NCBI GenBank assembly: GCA_950022295.1
Contig: OX465597.1
Location: forward strand, 58,825,016-58,889,015
Direction of reading: 5' to 3'
DNA: 64,000 nt
DNA from: Bromus sterilis
Lineage: Eukaryota; Streptophyta; Magnoliopsida; Poales; Poaceae
Shown: positions 44,602 to 55,293 of the stretch, piece by piece
Numbering within the stretch: the first letter of the stretch is position 1
Layout of the letters: each line of letters opens with the position of its first letter
Position numbers and translations under genes: made by a program
Notes under the pieces: generated by a model
Databases searched by the model: none
Told to the model about the DNA's origin: nothing
The model's input: the letters and a program-made list of their open reading frames with translations, nothing else

Positions 44602-45681
44602 GTAGTCCCCGAGTGCCCGGGGGACTCGAAGAGTCGCGTAGGGACTCGAGTACATTCATTTGTTGTTCATTGATATGCACGGTTCATCCGTGGGTCGCTG
44701 GCAGTCTGGTGGCCATGACAAAAACTTGTTTTGAGGGATGCTAAGATGAAAGGGCCCAAGGAGTCGACGGGTCGAGCCTTGGTGAATTGCACTAGGGAAA
44801 ATACCACAGTAGCCCAATCAAACCCACGTCCCTCGACGTGAGCTTGGAACACTGGTGTCGAGCAAGAGTCTGGCCGCTTTAGGTCTTACGGTGTTCATTT
44901 TACGCCAGTAATGTGTGTAGCCTAAGGCGCGTCCGCCCGACTTTTCTATCATGCTCTGCGCATGGGAAAGGTTGGGAGTGAAATCGCTCTTCGGCAAGTC
45001 CGAGCCCGGCCGTACTTCGCAGCGGGGTCTTACCTACACGCTAATCTTGCGTGGCATCTGGGCACAGTGTATCGTGTTCCAGGAATGTGTGTTTTTGAGG
45101 CGCGGAGCCTTATAGCATTGCACCCGCTTGGAACAAAACATCAAGCGATCTGTTCACTCATTCACCCGAGGAGCTTTGTTTTGAGTGCTCAGTCGGGGGG
45201 TTATTCGTGAGTAATCACTCGAATGCCGTTTCGGCTCTTCAGGTGAGGGAGCACCCGAGACTCTTAGCGCCATATGGTCTTGGCGAATGCTTGTTTGTCT
45301 TACGTCGGGTTGAGGGAGCATCCGAGACTCTCATAAGTGTGAGTGTTCACTCGAGCACGTGGCTGACCTTTGGGTGAGGGAGCACCCTGGACTCTTATGA
45401 TGTACGTTCCTGATGGGAGTAAGATGTTTTTCTTCCTTGGGGAAAAGATCTAAAAGATGGAATCTCTGGGCCTTGATGGCGTACTGAGTACGCCTTTCTG
45501 TGATATGGCGTTGGCGTGGTCTTCTGCAATTTGTTGACCGCTGCGGTCTGTCGTGTGAAATGACTTGGCGCTGTCCCGCCGAAATTTTCGCGTCGCGCGA
45601 TCATGGTCCTCTTTTTGCGCGCGTAGTGGGCGGTGTTGTTACTGCGCCAGTTGTATTTTCCATGCTTTTTTCCTTTGTACG
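44602..45681. other. T2 spacer between 3' LTR and antisense gene
   Basis: Starts with GTAGTCCCCGAGTGCC, the polypurine side. Homologous in patches to T1 5735-6570, including the GGTGAGGGAGCACC repeats at 45240-45390. It is interrupted at 45681 by L1 and continues at 49584. No gene seen. Confidence 0.65.
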
Positions 45682-48600
45682 TGTCACAACCCTAGTTTTG
45701 GTATGTGCTTTTATTACTAGAAATATTTGCATCATGTTTAAATTCTTGGTTTAAGAATTGGGGATTTGGAAAAGCCTCAAAAAGAATTTAAATAAAAGGC
45801 CAGATAAAAAGTTTTTCCAAAATTCCTCCAAACAATTTTGAAAAGTCCTATAAATGAGTATGATCATTTTAAAAATAATTTGGAGTCAAACCCATGCTCC
45901 TGGATTTTTCAAATATTCAAACAGAGGCTTGGAAATTAAATTTAACTGCTATTTGAATTGGAATCAAATAATTTGAATTCCAAAAGTCTTCAAAACTTGG
46001 GAGTGACTAGCTTTCTGTCACATTTGTCCAAGATAAAATTTTGGGGATTTTTAAAAAAATCTTTGATATTTTTTTTTCAGAGAAAAACATATATAACAGA
46101 CAGCATAAAAAGAAAAATAAACAAAAGGGCGGAGCCCACCTACCTGGCCCATCTGGCAGCAGAAGAGGCCCGGCCCAAAGGGGCAGGGTCGTCTTCTTTG
46201 CGGGGACAGGAAGGCGAGCACCTGCGTGGCGAGTATGCCGCCGTCGGCAGCCCGCCCACGGCGCTCCCTCGTCCCTATCTCCACGCCGTGGACGCCCCGG
46301 AGCTTCCCCCTTCCTCTTCCCCCTCCTCTGGTTTTTCCTCTTCTCTCTCCCGTGCGAAATCCCGCGAGGACTCGAGCGCCACCGTCGCCGCCGACGTGCA
46401 CCAGCGCGGCCACCGTGCCCCCTTCGCCGGGCCGAGTTGTCCAAGAGCTCCACCTTCGTCGTCCTCGTCACCCCGCGCAGTCAATTGGAGAAAAGAGCCC
46501 CGAGAGCCGGCGTCCCCTTCGTCGTTTTCGTCGCCGGCCGCCGGAACTTCGTCGTCGAATTCGAGGCCACCGCAGCTCCTCCGCCCCTCCTGTCTACGCC
46601 AGCAAGTTCAGGGTGAGCTCCCCGTGCCTTTCCCCCTATTCCCGCTCGCTCTAGCCCCCCCGCTCCGTCGAGCCCGAGCACGGCCGCCGCCTGTGCTCGA
46701 CGCCGGCAAGACTACGGTGACCCCCGTGCCTCCCCGTGGACACCAGAAGACGCGGAAGTGCACGAGGAGCATTCCGGTGGTCTCCCTGTGCCTCCCCGTG
46801 CCCGGAATCGCCTGCTGCGTGAGCGCCGCCGCCTCCAGTGGTCGCCGGCGGCTAACCGCCGGCCGGCCTGGCTAATCCCCCTCTTAATCCATCTCTCTCT
46901 CTCACTGACGGCTGGGACCCAGCCCCCTTAATCCCCTGTTATTTCTAATTAAAACGGGGTTAAACCCCAGAGGCAATGACAGGTGGGTCCCAGGCGTCAG
47001 TTGACTGGTCCGCGCCCCATGACGTCATACTGGTGTCATGCTTGCGCAATAATCCCTTTTCTATTTAACAGAAATTCCAGAAAATAGCTAAATCTTTGAA
47101 ATTCAATAACTTTTTATCCATAACTCCAAATCAAATAAATTATATATGAAAAATCATCAGAAAAATTCAAGGATTCCAAATATCATACTTTCATAGATGA
47201 AAAACACATCTATGGTGGGGAACCAGTAGCATTTAGCTATATGGCTTATTTGGAATAATTCAAAATCAATGTTTAAATCATTTCAAATTAAATCTTTGCA
47301 ATGCCAACCTTATCACATGAACATCAGAGGCATATCATACACATGACCACATGATTTACCATATCCAAACATTAGCAAATGCAACTTTGGCTAAATTGAA
47401 CCACATTTGGAGTTTGAATTTGAATTTCTTATTCAAATCAACTTCAATTAACTTGTTGCAAATTGAACCTAGATCAGATCAGTACCAAGCCATGTTTCAT
47501 TCTTGAATGTGCATTGCAATGTGATGTTTATACTTTTTTGTCTCGGTGTTTGCTTCTTCTCGATAGATCCATCGCCGGATGTAGTCCCTGTTTCTCCGAA
47601 GAGTGGCACCTCGAATCTCGACAATAAGGCAAGCAAACCCCCTTTGATCATATCTATAAAAACCCAATTTCCCTCTTGTTCTCTTATGCATGTTTAGGTG
47701 ATTCACATGTTACCGTTCTACCGTTAGTTGAACCCGTCCTTTGCATGACCTATCATTGCTGCCACAGTATTAAGCAAACCTCAACCTAGCAGATACAAGA
47801 TTGTTGTGCTCATCATGTGGCCCTTCATCCATGATATGTTATGCCATGATAGAGTTGTTTGCTTTGATGTTGATCCATCTGGGTGATGTATCGGGATGGT
47901 AGTGAACACATGCAACAAGGTGGTAACGTTTTGATGAAGTCACCCTAATATAAGTGAACAATGAGAGGCTGTGTAGGAGTACACAGTGGGTTGTCTCATT
48001 TACACTGCCCTAGGCCCCGAGTTCTTGTGTTGTGATCCAAGACACAGATTACTACCACATGTCGGGGTCATTGACCCCTCTCGACCTATTAACTCACCCC
48101 GACTAAGGTCCAGGATTCTCATGGGTTAACTTTATTCTATTTGCTTTCATAACGTAGCACGGTTTTAGGCAAGCGCAGCACCATCCGTCGAGGTGGGCTT
48201 GTCGGACCGTCCATACATCGTCTGGGTCCTGAACGGAAACCCCGGCCGGATTCCCGATTGGGGTACAACTCAGATAGGCGATTCCCTGGACTAGAGTTGG
48301 AGCCATGAGGTAAGTGTCGTGGTACTATCCCCGCCGACACCGCTTGAAGGTGACGAGTTCTAGGCGGTAAGTGGTAGCTACGTATGTGAAGAAGTACACC
48401 CCTGCAGGGTTAATGAACTATTCGAATAGCCGTGTCCGCAGTTATGGACTACTTGGAGATATTTACTTGATTATTAGACAACTCAAATGGATACTCTAAA
48501 AATCGCAAGATAAGTGTGAGTGCTTTGGGTTGCTTCCTCATGGGGAAGTCGAGGAAGAATCCATGGTTGTGTATTGATGTGGTGATCAAGATTAGATGGA

Positions 48601-49578
48601 CTCGTGTGCGCCTCTCATCTCAACTCTATGTAGTCGTAGTACAGGATAGCCAAGTCAAAGCTTTCTGCATTACAACCCCACTTGCCTTTACCTTGATACC
48701 TGAGCATGAGTAGTATAGTTCTGACGTAAGTCTTGCTGAGTACGACTTTGTACTCACGTTTGCTTATTCTATGTTTTAGAGACGAGACCACTGACCCTGA
48801 TGGTGGCCTCCCCTCAAGCTCGACGTCGACGAAGTAATGTAGTCCCAGACAGCAGCCTGGTCCCTCTGGAGGGTCGTTGTGTTTTCTTAAAGGCTTCTTA
48901 AGCCATTTGTTAACCTTGTCTTTACTAAGACATAATTTTTCTTCCGTTGTTGTATGATGTAATGTTGGATAACAGTGATGTGATCTCTGCTTGTAACACT
49001 ACTATATCTGCTCTGTTTAAGCAGATGCAATAAAGCTATGAGTTTGTAGAGTTCATGTTGTGTTACCTGCTGTTATACACTTGACATGTATGCTGCGTGT
49101 ATGTTTATATCGTGCATGTCATGTGTGGGGTTCGATACCTTAGTTGTGTTCTCGCCGGCGGTCTTTTATACACCAAGTGGCCCTTAGATGTGCGCAGCTT
49201 GGGGCATCGCGATGCGATTGCTCGTGACTTTGTCACGTGGCACACTTTGTTGTATGATTGAGCCCGCCCGAGACCCCGACTAAGAGATCGGGCTGGAGTC
49301 TGTTTATGTAAGTGTTATGATTCAATCGATAATATGGTTGAGGCGACTTGTCTATGAGTATGGGATTTCACCACCCATAATCATTTAGACTTGTGAGCGG
49401 GCGATGGGGACCCATCTCAGTTGATCATCCGGGCCTAGATGGGATGCCCCTCACGTTCGAGCTTTCCGAGAGTGTCTTGTACTTGGCCTTGTCTGCTTAG
49501 ACAAGTGGGTATGACTCTCGGCTCTCCATATGATTGAATTGTGACTGGAATTACATACGCATATTCCGGGTCCCGACA
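45682..49578 (+). mobile_element. L1: large solo LTR, 3.9 kb
   Basis: TGTCACAACCC...GGTCCCGACA with a perfect 5-bp TSD GTACG (45677-45681, 49579-49583). No PBS, gag or pol motif and no internal direct repeat of the ends, so a solo LTR from unequal recombination is the simplest reading. AATAAA at 49030 suggests plus orientation. Long-LTR Triticeae families (Sukkula- or Erika-like) are candidates, unverified. GC-rich open frames at 45958-46875 are Pro/Ser/Arg-rich and unsupported as genes. It sits about 190 bp upstream of the T2 antisense gene ATG, in the same orientation. Confidence 0.85.
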
Positions 49579-49647
49579 GTACGGGATCGTGGCACGTTTT
49601 ACTGGGCGAAAAGGTTGGCCGGTGGTCCTTCTTGCCAGGCTCTTGAG

Positions 49648-49654
49648 TTAAATA
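49648..49654 (+). promoter_or_regulatory. TATA-like element of the T2 antisense gene
   Basis: TTAAATA 117 bp upstream of ATG 49771, followed by a pyrimidine-rich 5' UTR (about 49688-49745). Position parallels the TATAAATA of T1. Confidence 0.4.
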
Positions 49655-49770
49655 CCATGCGGCCGGGTGAACTGTAGGTTTACCCAGCCATTGCCTTCCT
49701 CCTCTTTCTCTGTTTTCCTTCGTGTTCCTGAGCCTTCATCTTTTCTCCTCTACGTGCTACTGTGAGATCT

Positions 49771-52700
49771 ATGTCCAAGCGCTCCCGTGTTGCTATCGAG
49801 TCGGCCAAGATGTCCGGCAAATGGGAGCGGTCCACTTTCGGGGCTGAAGATCTGGATGCGCTGGTTGCTGATGGCATGGTGATTCCCGTCTTCCTGGCGA
49901 TGAGTCGATTCCAGCGCCGGTGGCGGACGAGCGGGTATGCTTCCAGGCTTTCTTCCACCGTGGGTTTGCTCTTCCGCCGCATCCTTTCGTTCGGGGCTTG
50001 CTGTATTCCTATCGGCTCCAGTTGCATGACCTTACTCCCAATGGGATTTTGCACATTGCGTGTTTCATCACTCTTTGTGAGGCCTTCCTGGGGATTTATC
50101 CCCATTTGGGACTTTGGAGACGCCTTTTTAATGTGAAAAGGACGAACTGTGAGGACGCCGTGGGTCGAGTGGGTATCTCCATTGGAGATAAACATTCATA
50201 CTTTGACTTGGATAAGATCGATTCCGTTAGTGGCTGGCGGAGAGGCTGGTTTTATCTGAAGGATCGCTTCATTGTTGGTCAGCAATTTGGTCTTGCTTCT
50301 TTCAATCCGGGTACACGGGTGGTCAGACAGCCTTCATGGTCTCATTCTTTGACCGAGGTGGAGTCGTCTGAACTGACTCCATTTTTGGAGAGGATTTCTG
50401 TGTTGAAGGATAACTTGACTGGTGGTCAACTTATCTCTGGTTTTGTGGGGAGGCGAGTTCAACCGTTGCAGCATCGAGATCGCCCTATGTGGCAGTACAA
50501 GGGACTCGATGACTCGACGAGGTGCTCGCCTGAAGAGCTAGAACCTGATGCCTTGCTGGCTCGTATCCAGCATGTGACCAAGTGCTCTAGTATTTCTGAG
50601 ATGCGCCTTGTCCTTCCATATGCTTCTGATCATCCTCTGCCGCCGGTTGGTTCCCATGTTCCTTAATCTGTTTGGACGAGTGCCAAGTTTTCGTTTTGTT
50701 GTTGACATTGCTTGTCTTGCAGGGCCATGCTCCAGTGTCGTGTAATCCTCCGCAGCTGGAAGACGCCGATATTCGTGAAGAGCCTGATGCTTCCGCAGCT
50801 GATAATGTTGCGCCGGCTACTAATGCTGAGATTGTGCTAGTGGAGACCGGAGATAGTGAGGACTCGAGTCCCTTCTGTGTGAAGCGGTCGCGCCCCTTGG
50901 ATGCTGAAGATCATGCCGCGTTAGGTGATGTTGTCCCTTCTGCTGATCCTTTTGCTGGGCCTTCCCCTTCGGCTGTTGCTCCGGCCCCTCCTCCCAAGAG
51001 GGCCAGGCTTGGGAGGTTGGGGTGTCCTCGTAGTGCGCGTGTCGGGTAAGATTCTGCTGAATTAGTGCCCGTTTCTTTTTCCTTGTTCTTGCGACTGATA
51101 ATGCTTTTATTTTGTAGTGCTGCGCCTGCGCCGGCTGCTTCGTGTACCAGCGCAGCTGCTACTGATCTGAAGTCAACGAGTTCTGGGGCGGTAGTCAAGC
51201 ATCTTGTGGACCACTCGGCTGCCGCTGGCCAATCTGGGCCGGCGGCGACTCCTTCCGTTTCGACTGCGGGTGTAGTTCCCGGTGTACCTTCTTCTGGGGC
51301 GCCTGGTGCTGCTGCTTCTGAGCCTAGGCCGACCGAACTTGGTCCTCCGTACTTTGGCCGTCTTGGTCTGGCGATTGAAGACAAAGCCCGTGCTTTCGAC
51401 CATGTCTCCAAGCTGGTAAGATGATTCGAGTCTGTGTTGTTTTATCATCGGGGGCACGGCAGTGCTCCCGATGGGAGTAGCCCCCGAGGCTAGAAGTAAC
51501 TGTTTGCAGTTGCTTGTAGTCTTTGTCTTAAATTAACACCTGATTGCCTGGTTCTTGCAGCCCGTTTTCCAGCACTGTGAGCGTTTGGTTCTTGATGCTG
51601 AGCGTTGGCAACGGGCCCATGAGTCTGCCCAGGATGCCTTATCTGCTATGAATGGTGAGTTTTATTCTTGTGCTGCTGAGCTTTTGGGTGCTTCGTCTTT
51701 TCTTCTGAGTATTGTCTTTGCCTCGCAGGTCGTCGCCAGGCTGCCGAGAAACAAGCCGAAAAGGCGGAAAAGACTGTTTCCGTTCTCGAGGCTGCCTTGG
51801 CTTCCAAGGAGGCGGAGTTGCATGGTCAACATGAGGAGCTGGTTCGCCTTCGCCAGGCTGAGGATGCGCATGCGCAGGTGGAGGCAGTCGAGGGCAAATG
51901 TCTTCGCGCCTTGGCGGGCTCGCTCGTGTGTAAGTTTGGTGTTCGACTATTGCTGTTTCCACTGTTTTCCCTTGATGACGTTTCTTTGTTTGGTGCAGCT
52001 GCTGTAGGTGCGAAGCCGATGGAGGCTGCTACGTCGGGGTCTGGGATTCTCCAAGGTGCTGTTGATGTTGTTGCGGATGCTGTTGCAGTGGTCGAGGACG
52101 TCTGCGCCCGGGCTTCCAATCTTGTGGGTCTTGCGCACGAGCACCTTATGCTGGAGGGTACGAAGGCGCCTGATGGCCTGGGTGCTCGGGTTGCTGCGTT
52201 CGGCTCTGATGGGAAAGATATGGTGGAACTGGTGGCAGAGAGCGTGGTGAGTGGTTCCTCCACGACCCTTGTCGTCCTCATAGGGCATGGGGTTTCCTTT
52301 GATGATTCCTTGGTTGAAACCATCCCGAATTATTCTGGTGAGCAGGACGACCGAGCCAACCGGCTGGCTCGTCGCCTGCAACAAGTTGTAGATGCTCAGG
52401 GTCCCCCTGCCGTAGGTGAGGGGGAGGCACATTAGTGTTGCGCCGTTTGGAAACTTTGTCTGTAATTCGTGACTCTGTTGTGATGGTTGATCTTTTGCAA
52501 CTTTTATCTGAATGTCTGCTTGGCTGTTCCTCTTGCTGTTTCTGATTTGTTTTGTTCATCCTGCGGTAGGCCACTCCAGGCTTCCTTCGTCCGTGGAGTT
52601 CGCTGAAGGATGACGCTCGCGAGGGTGCGTACGAGTCCGTTTGCTTGCGGCTGAAGGACGCTAAGCGGGATATTGTCTGACTGAAGGGGTCAGTGGCCGT

Positions 52701-53391
52701 TCAGCATACTCGGCGTGAGCGTGCCGAGTCCGTGGTTGAGGGCCTTGCTTCGTGGGTGGTGAAGTTTTCCGACCTCCTGCGGGGTGAGTCTTGCCTCTGC
52801 TCGGTTGCTTGATTCCGTTTGGTGGGTTTTTTCTGTCTTTGTCTTGATCGTAGTTTTTTGACTTTCGAAGTGCTGGCAGGGCGAACTCGGGATGAAGAGA
52901 GGGCTCTTCAGTCGGAGATGTCACGACTTGATGATCCTAGTGTGCAAGCGAGCAATCCCTTTTGGGCAGATGGGGCTGGTGCTCGAGCGTTTGCTTTGCT
53001 TCGTCGCCGAGTTGAGCGGGTACCGGAAGCTCTCAGTTACTGCCAGCGGGTATTGGGTGGTATCCATGCTAAGATCTATCCGTTGGAGGTGGTTCCTTCA
53101 TCCCTTGAGAGGCTTTGTCGCATTTTCTCTCAGCCTGCTGAGTTACGTCGGGTGATGGATCATCAGATTCGTGCTGGAGCCCGAGCTGCTTTGGGCTTGG
53201 TCCATAGTCATTGGCCAGGGGTGGATTTTGCTCAGGTGGTGGCGGGTCCTCCAGGTGGTAGGGGTCATCCGATGAATGAGCACTACGTGGCTGTAGATAG
53301 GCATGCGCACCAGGTTGTGAGGCGAGTTTGCGAAGAGAACGACCGTCATCTGGGTGCACTTATTAAGGCAAAGTTGGAGCCTAAAGATTAG
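49771..53391 (+). pseudogene. T2 antisense gene, eight exons, Transposase_28-like
   Basis: Exon model: 49771-50645, 50723-51045, 51118-51415, 51561-51654, 51729-51929, 51999-52411, 52570-52783, 52880-53391. All introns start GT and end AG, several with strong donors (GTAAG, GTGAGT, GTAAGT), and phases agree at all seven junctions. The model gives about 975 codons, spoiled by one frameshift near 49886 and one TGA at 52678-52680. Exon 1 matches the family called 'putative gypsy type transposon' (PF04195-like, from memory): ADERVCFQAFFHRGFALPPH, then LTPNGILHIACFITLCEAFL. Exons 2-3 are acidic/Ser/Pro/Ala-rich, and exons 4-5 are an Ala/Glu coiled coil. Exon 8 is a conserved-looking helical C-terminus (YVAVDRHAHQVVRRV). 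Transcribed opposite to gag-pol. Function unknown; Tat elements such as Grande are known to carry antisense ORFs. Confidence 0.75.
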
Positions 53392-53454
53392 GTGCCTCCC
53401 TTCGTTGTATATGCTTCTTCTTGGTTGTATATATCGTCTGCATTTGTAGTTGCG

Positions 53455-54112
53455 TGGGGCGCCTCGGGGGTGGCTGCTTCGGCGAGCCCTCGAGGGCTAA
53501 GTTAATGTGCCGCGATTGCGGAGGACGCCTCGGGGGGTGGCTGCTTCGGCGAGCCCCCGAGTGCCAAGTTAATTTGCCGCGATTGCGGAGGACGCCTCGG
53601 GGGGTGGCTGCTTCGGCGAGCCCCCGAGTGCCAAGTTAATTTTCCGCGATTGCGGAGGATGCCTCGGGGGGTGGCTGCTTCGACGAGCCCCCGAGTGCCA
53701 GGTTAATTTGCCGCGATTGCGGAGGATGCCTCGGGGGGTGGCTGATTCGGCGAGCCCCCGAGTGCCAGGTTAATTTACCGCGATTGCGGAGGACGCCTCG
53801 GGGGGGTGGCTGCTTCGGTGAGCCCCCGAGAGCCAAGTTAATTTATCGCGATTGCGGAGGACGCCTCGGGGGGTGGCTGCTTCGGCGAGCCCCCGAGTGC
53901 CAGGTTAATTTGCCGCGATTGCGGAGGACGCCTCGAGGGGTGGCTGCTTCGGTGAGCCCCCGAGTGCCAGGTTAATTTGCCGCAATTGCGGAGGACGCCT
54001 CGGGGGACGGCTACTTCGGCGAGCCCCCGAGTGCCGGGTTAATTTGCCGCGATTGCGGAGGACTCCTCGGGGGGTGGCTACTTCGGCGAGCCCCCGAGTG
54101 CCGAGTAATTTT
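53455..54112. repeat. T2 tandem array, ten copies of a 67-bp unit
   Basis: Units contain GCCTCGGGGGGTGGCTGCTT, then CGGCGAGCCCCCGAGTGCC, then an AT-rich link TTAATTTGCCGCGATTGCG. CTCGGGGG and CCCCCGAG are complementary, so each unit can fold to a hairpin. Copies differ by a few bases. The array lies between the protease end of T2 and the antisense gene end. The unit length equals that of the T1 array although the flanking halves differ. Confidence 0.93.
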
Positions 54113-54273
54113 GTGGAAAAATATTTATGTAATATCTTTACTGCTGTTCCTTACAAAGAGTAGGAGTGTTCTGTTGAGGGTAGGTTCCTTTTAGAGCGAT
54201 GATGTATTGGCTTTGAGAGCCTGGTAGCTTTGTCTCCCAGTGCTGGGTTTCTTTGGGCGATGTTCCTTTCCTT

Positions 54274-55293
54274 CTACGAGAGCGCTTCTTCTGAGAGTCC
54301 CGTGGTCCTGCTGTCTTGGTGGGTTATGAATGCTTCTGCTATCTTTTGGAATTCTTTGTCGCAGCGGTCGGATCTGACGAAACTGCCGTTGATTGTGATG
54401 ACCCCGTTTGGGCCTGGCATCTTCAGCTTCAGGTAGGTGTAGTGGGGTACGGCCATGAAGCGAGCGAAAGCTGGCCGGCCGAGAATTGCGTGGTATTGCG
54501 ACTTCCAATCGACCACTTCAAAGTCAAGTGTTTCCTTGCGGAAGTTCGTCGCGTTCCCGAAGACTACCTCTAGGCTTATCCTTCCGAGGGGGTAGACTGC
54601 TTTTCCTGGTACGATCCCGTGGAAAGTTGTGCCTGAGGACTTGAGTGCGTTGTTTTGGATGAGCATCTCGTCGAGTGTTCGGGTGAAGATGATGTTGATC
54701 CCGCTGCCACCATCCATGAATACTCGCGACATGTCGTAATTTCCGATTCTGGCCTCGAGTACCAGCGCGGCGTGCGCTGGTTGGGGGACGACTGGCGGGT
54801 GGTCGTCCCGGGAGAAGGAGATTTCTGTCTCCGACCCGCGCAGGTACTCTGGGACGGCCGGGTGTGCGGAGGTTGCTAGGAAGACTTGTATGGTGACTTT
54901 TTTCTGCTGCTTGTTGGAAGGCCTGCCTTCTTGTATCATGTAGATCCTCCCGTGGGCTTCTAGGTATTGGTTTTCTTCTTCTGGTGTCCTTTGTCGTTCC
55001 TGGATGGCGGCCACCTGTCTTTTTGGTAGAGGGGGGGCTGGTGGCGCACCGTGGGCGACTGGCCCAACTGCTATGCTTGCGAGTGGTCGTGCTGCTGCGA
55101 CCGCGGAGCGAATTTTCTCCTCGGCCAACTCGTTGAAGCTTCGACAATTCCTGAGGGTGTGGGATGATTTGAGATCTTCTCGCTCGTTTCTGAATCTGTG
55201 TATAGAGCACGGTCCATCGAGTTGTTCTTTGGCAGAGCGGAATGCGCGAGTGCCGTCGCGTGGCTGCCTTGTCCTCCATTCTCGTCTCTGAGC
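54274..55293 (-). pseudogene. pol: T2 gag end and aspartic protease
   Basis: Same frame as the gag piece above it, after a TAG at about 55294. It opens with GPCSIHRFRNERED, then HTLRNCRSFNELAEEK (gag end), then MIQEGRPSNKQQKK, the protease core with active site FMDGGSGINIIF near 54700, and SQYHAILGRPAFARFMAV. It ends at 54274. The D-G-G-S active-site form is common in Tat proteases. The open frame is 285 codons without a stop, better kept than the T1 copy. Downstream pol is missing; the array starts about 160 bp on. Confidence 0.85.

Noticed and set aside
45958..46875. 305-codon open frame in GC-rich sequence, with overlapping long frames on both strands
   Set aside because: Lies wholly inside solo LTR L1; low-complexity Pro/Ser/Arg composition in all frames, no domain, and GC richness explains the absence of stops.
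49771..53391. Eight-exon gene as an ordinary host gene
   Set aside because: It lies between matched T2 LTRs and next to the Tat array, and its first exon belongs to a retroelement-associated family; treated as element cargo.
53455..54112. Regular direct repeats resembling a CRISPR array
   Set aside because: Contiguous 67-bp tandem repeats without unique spacers, in a eukaryotic retroelement.
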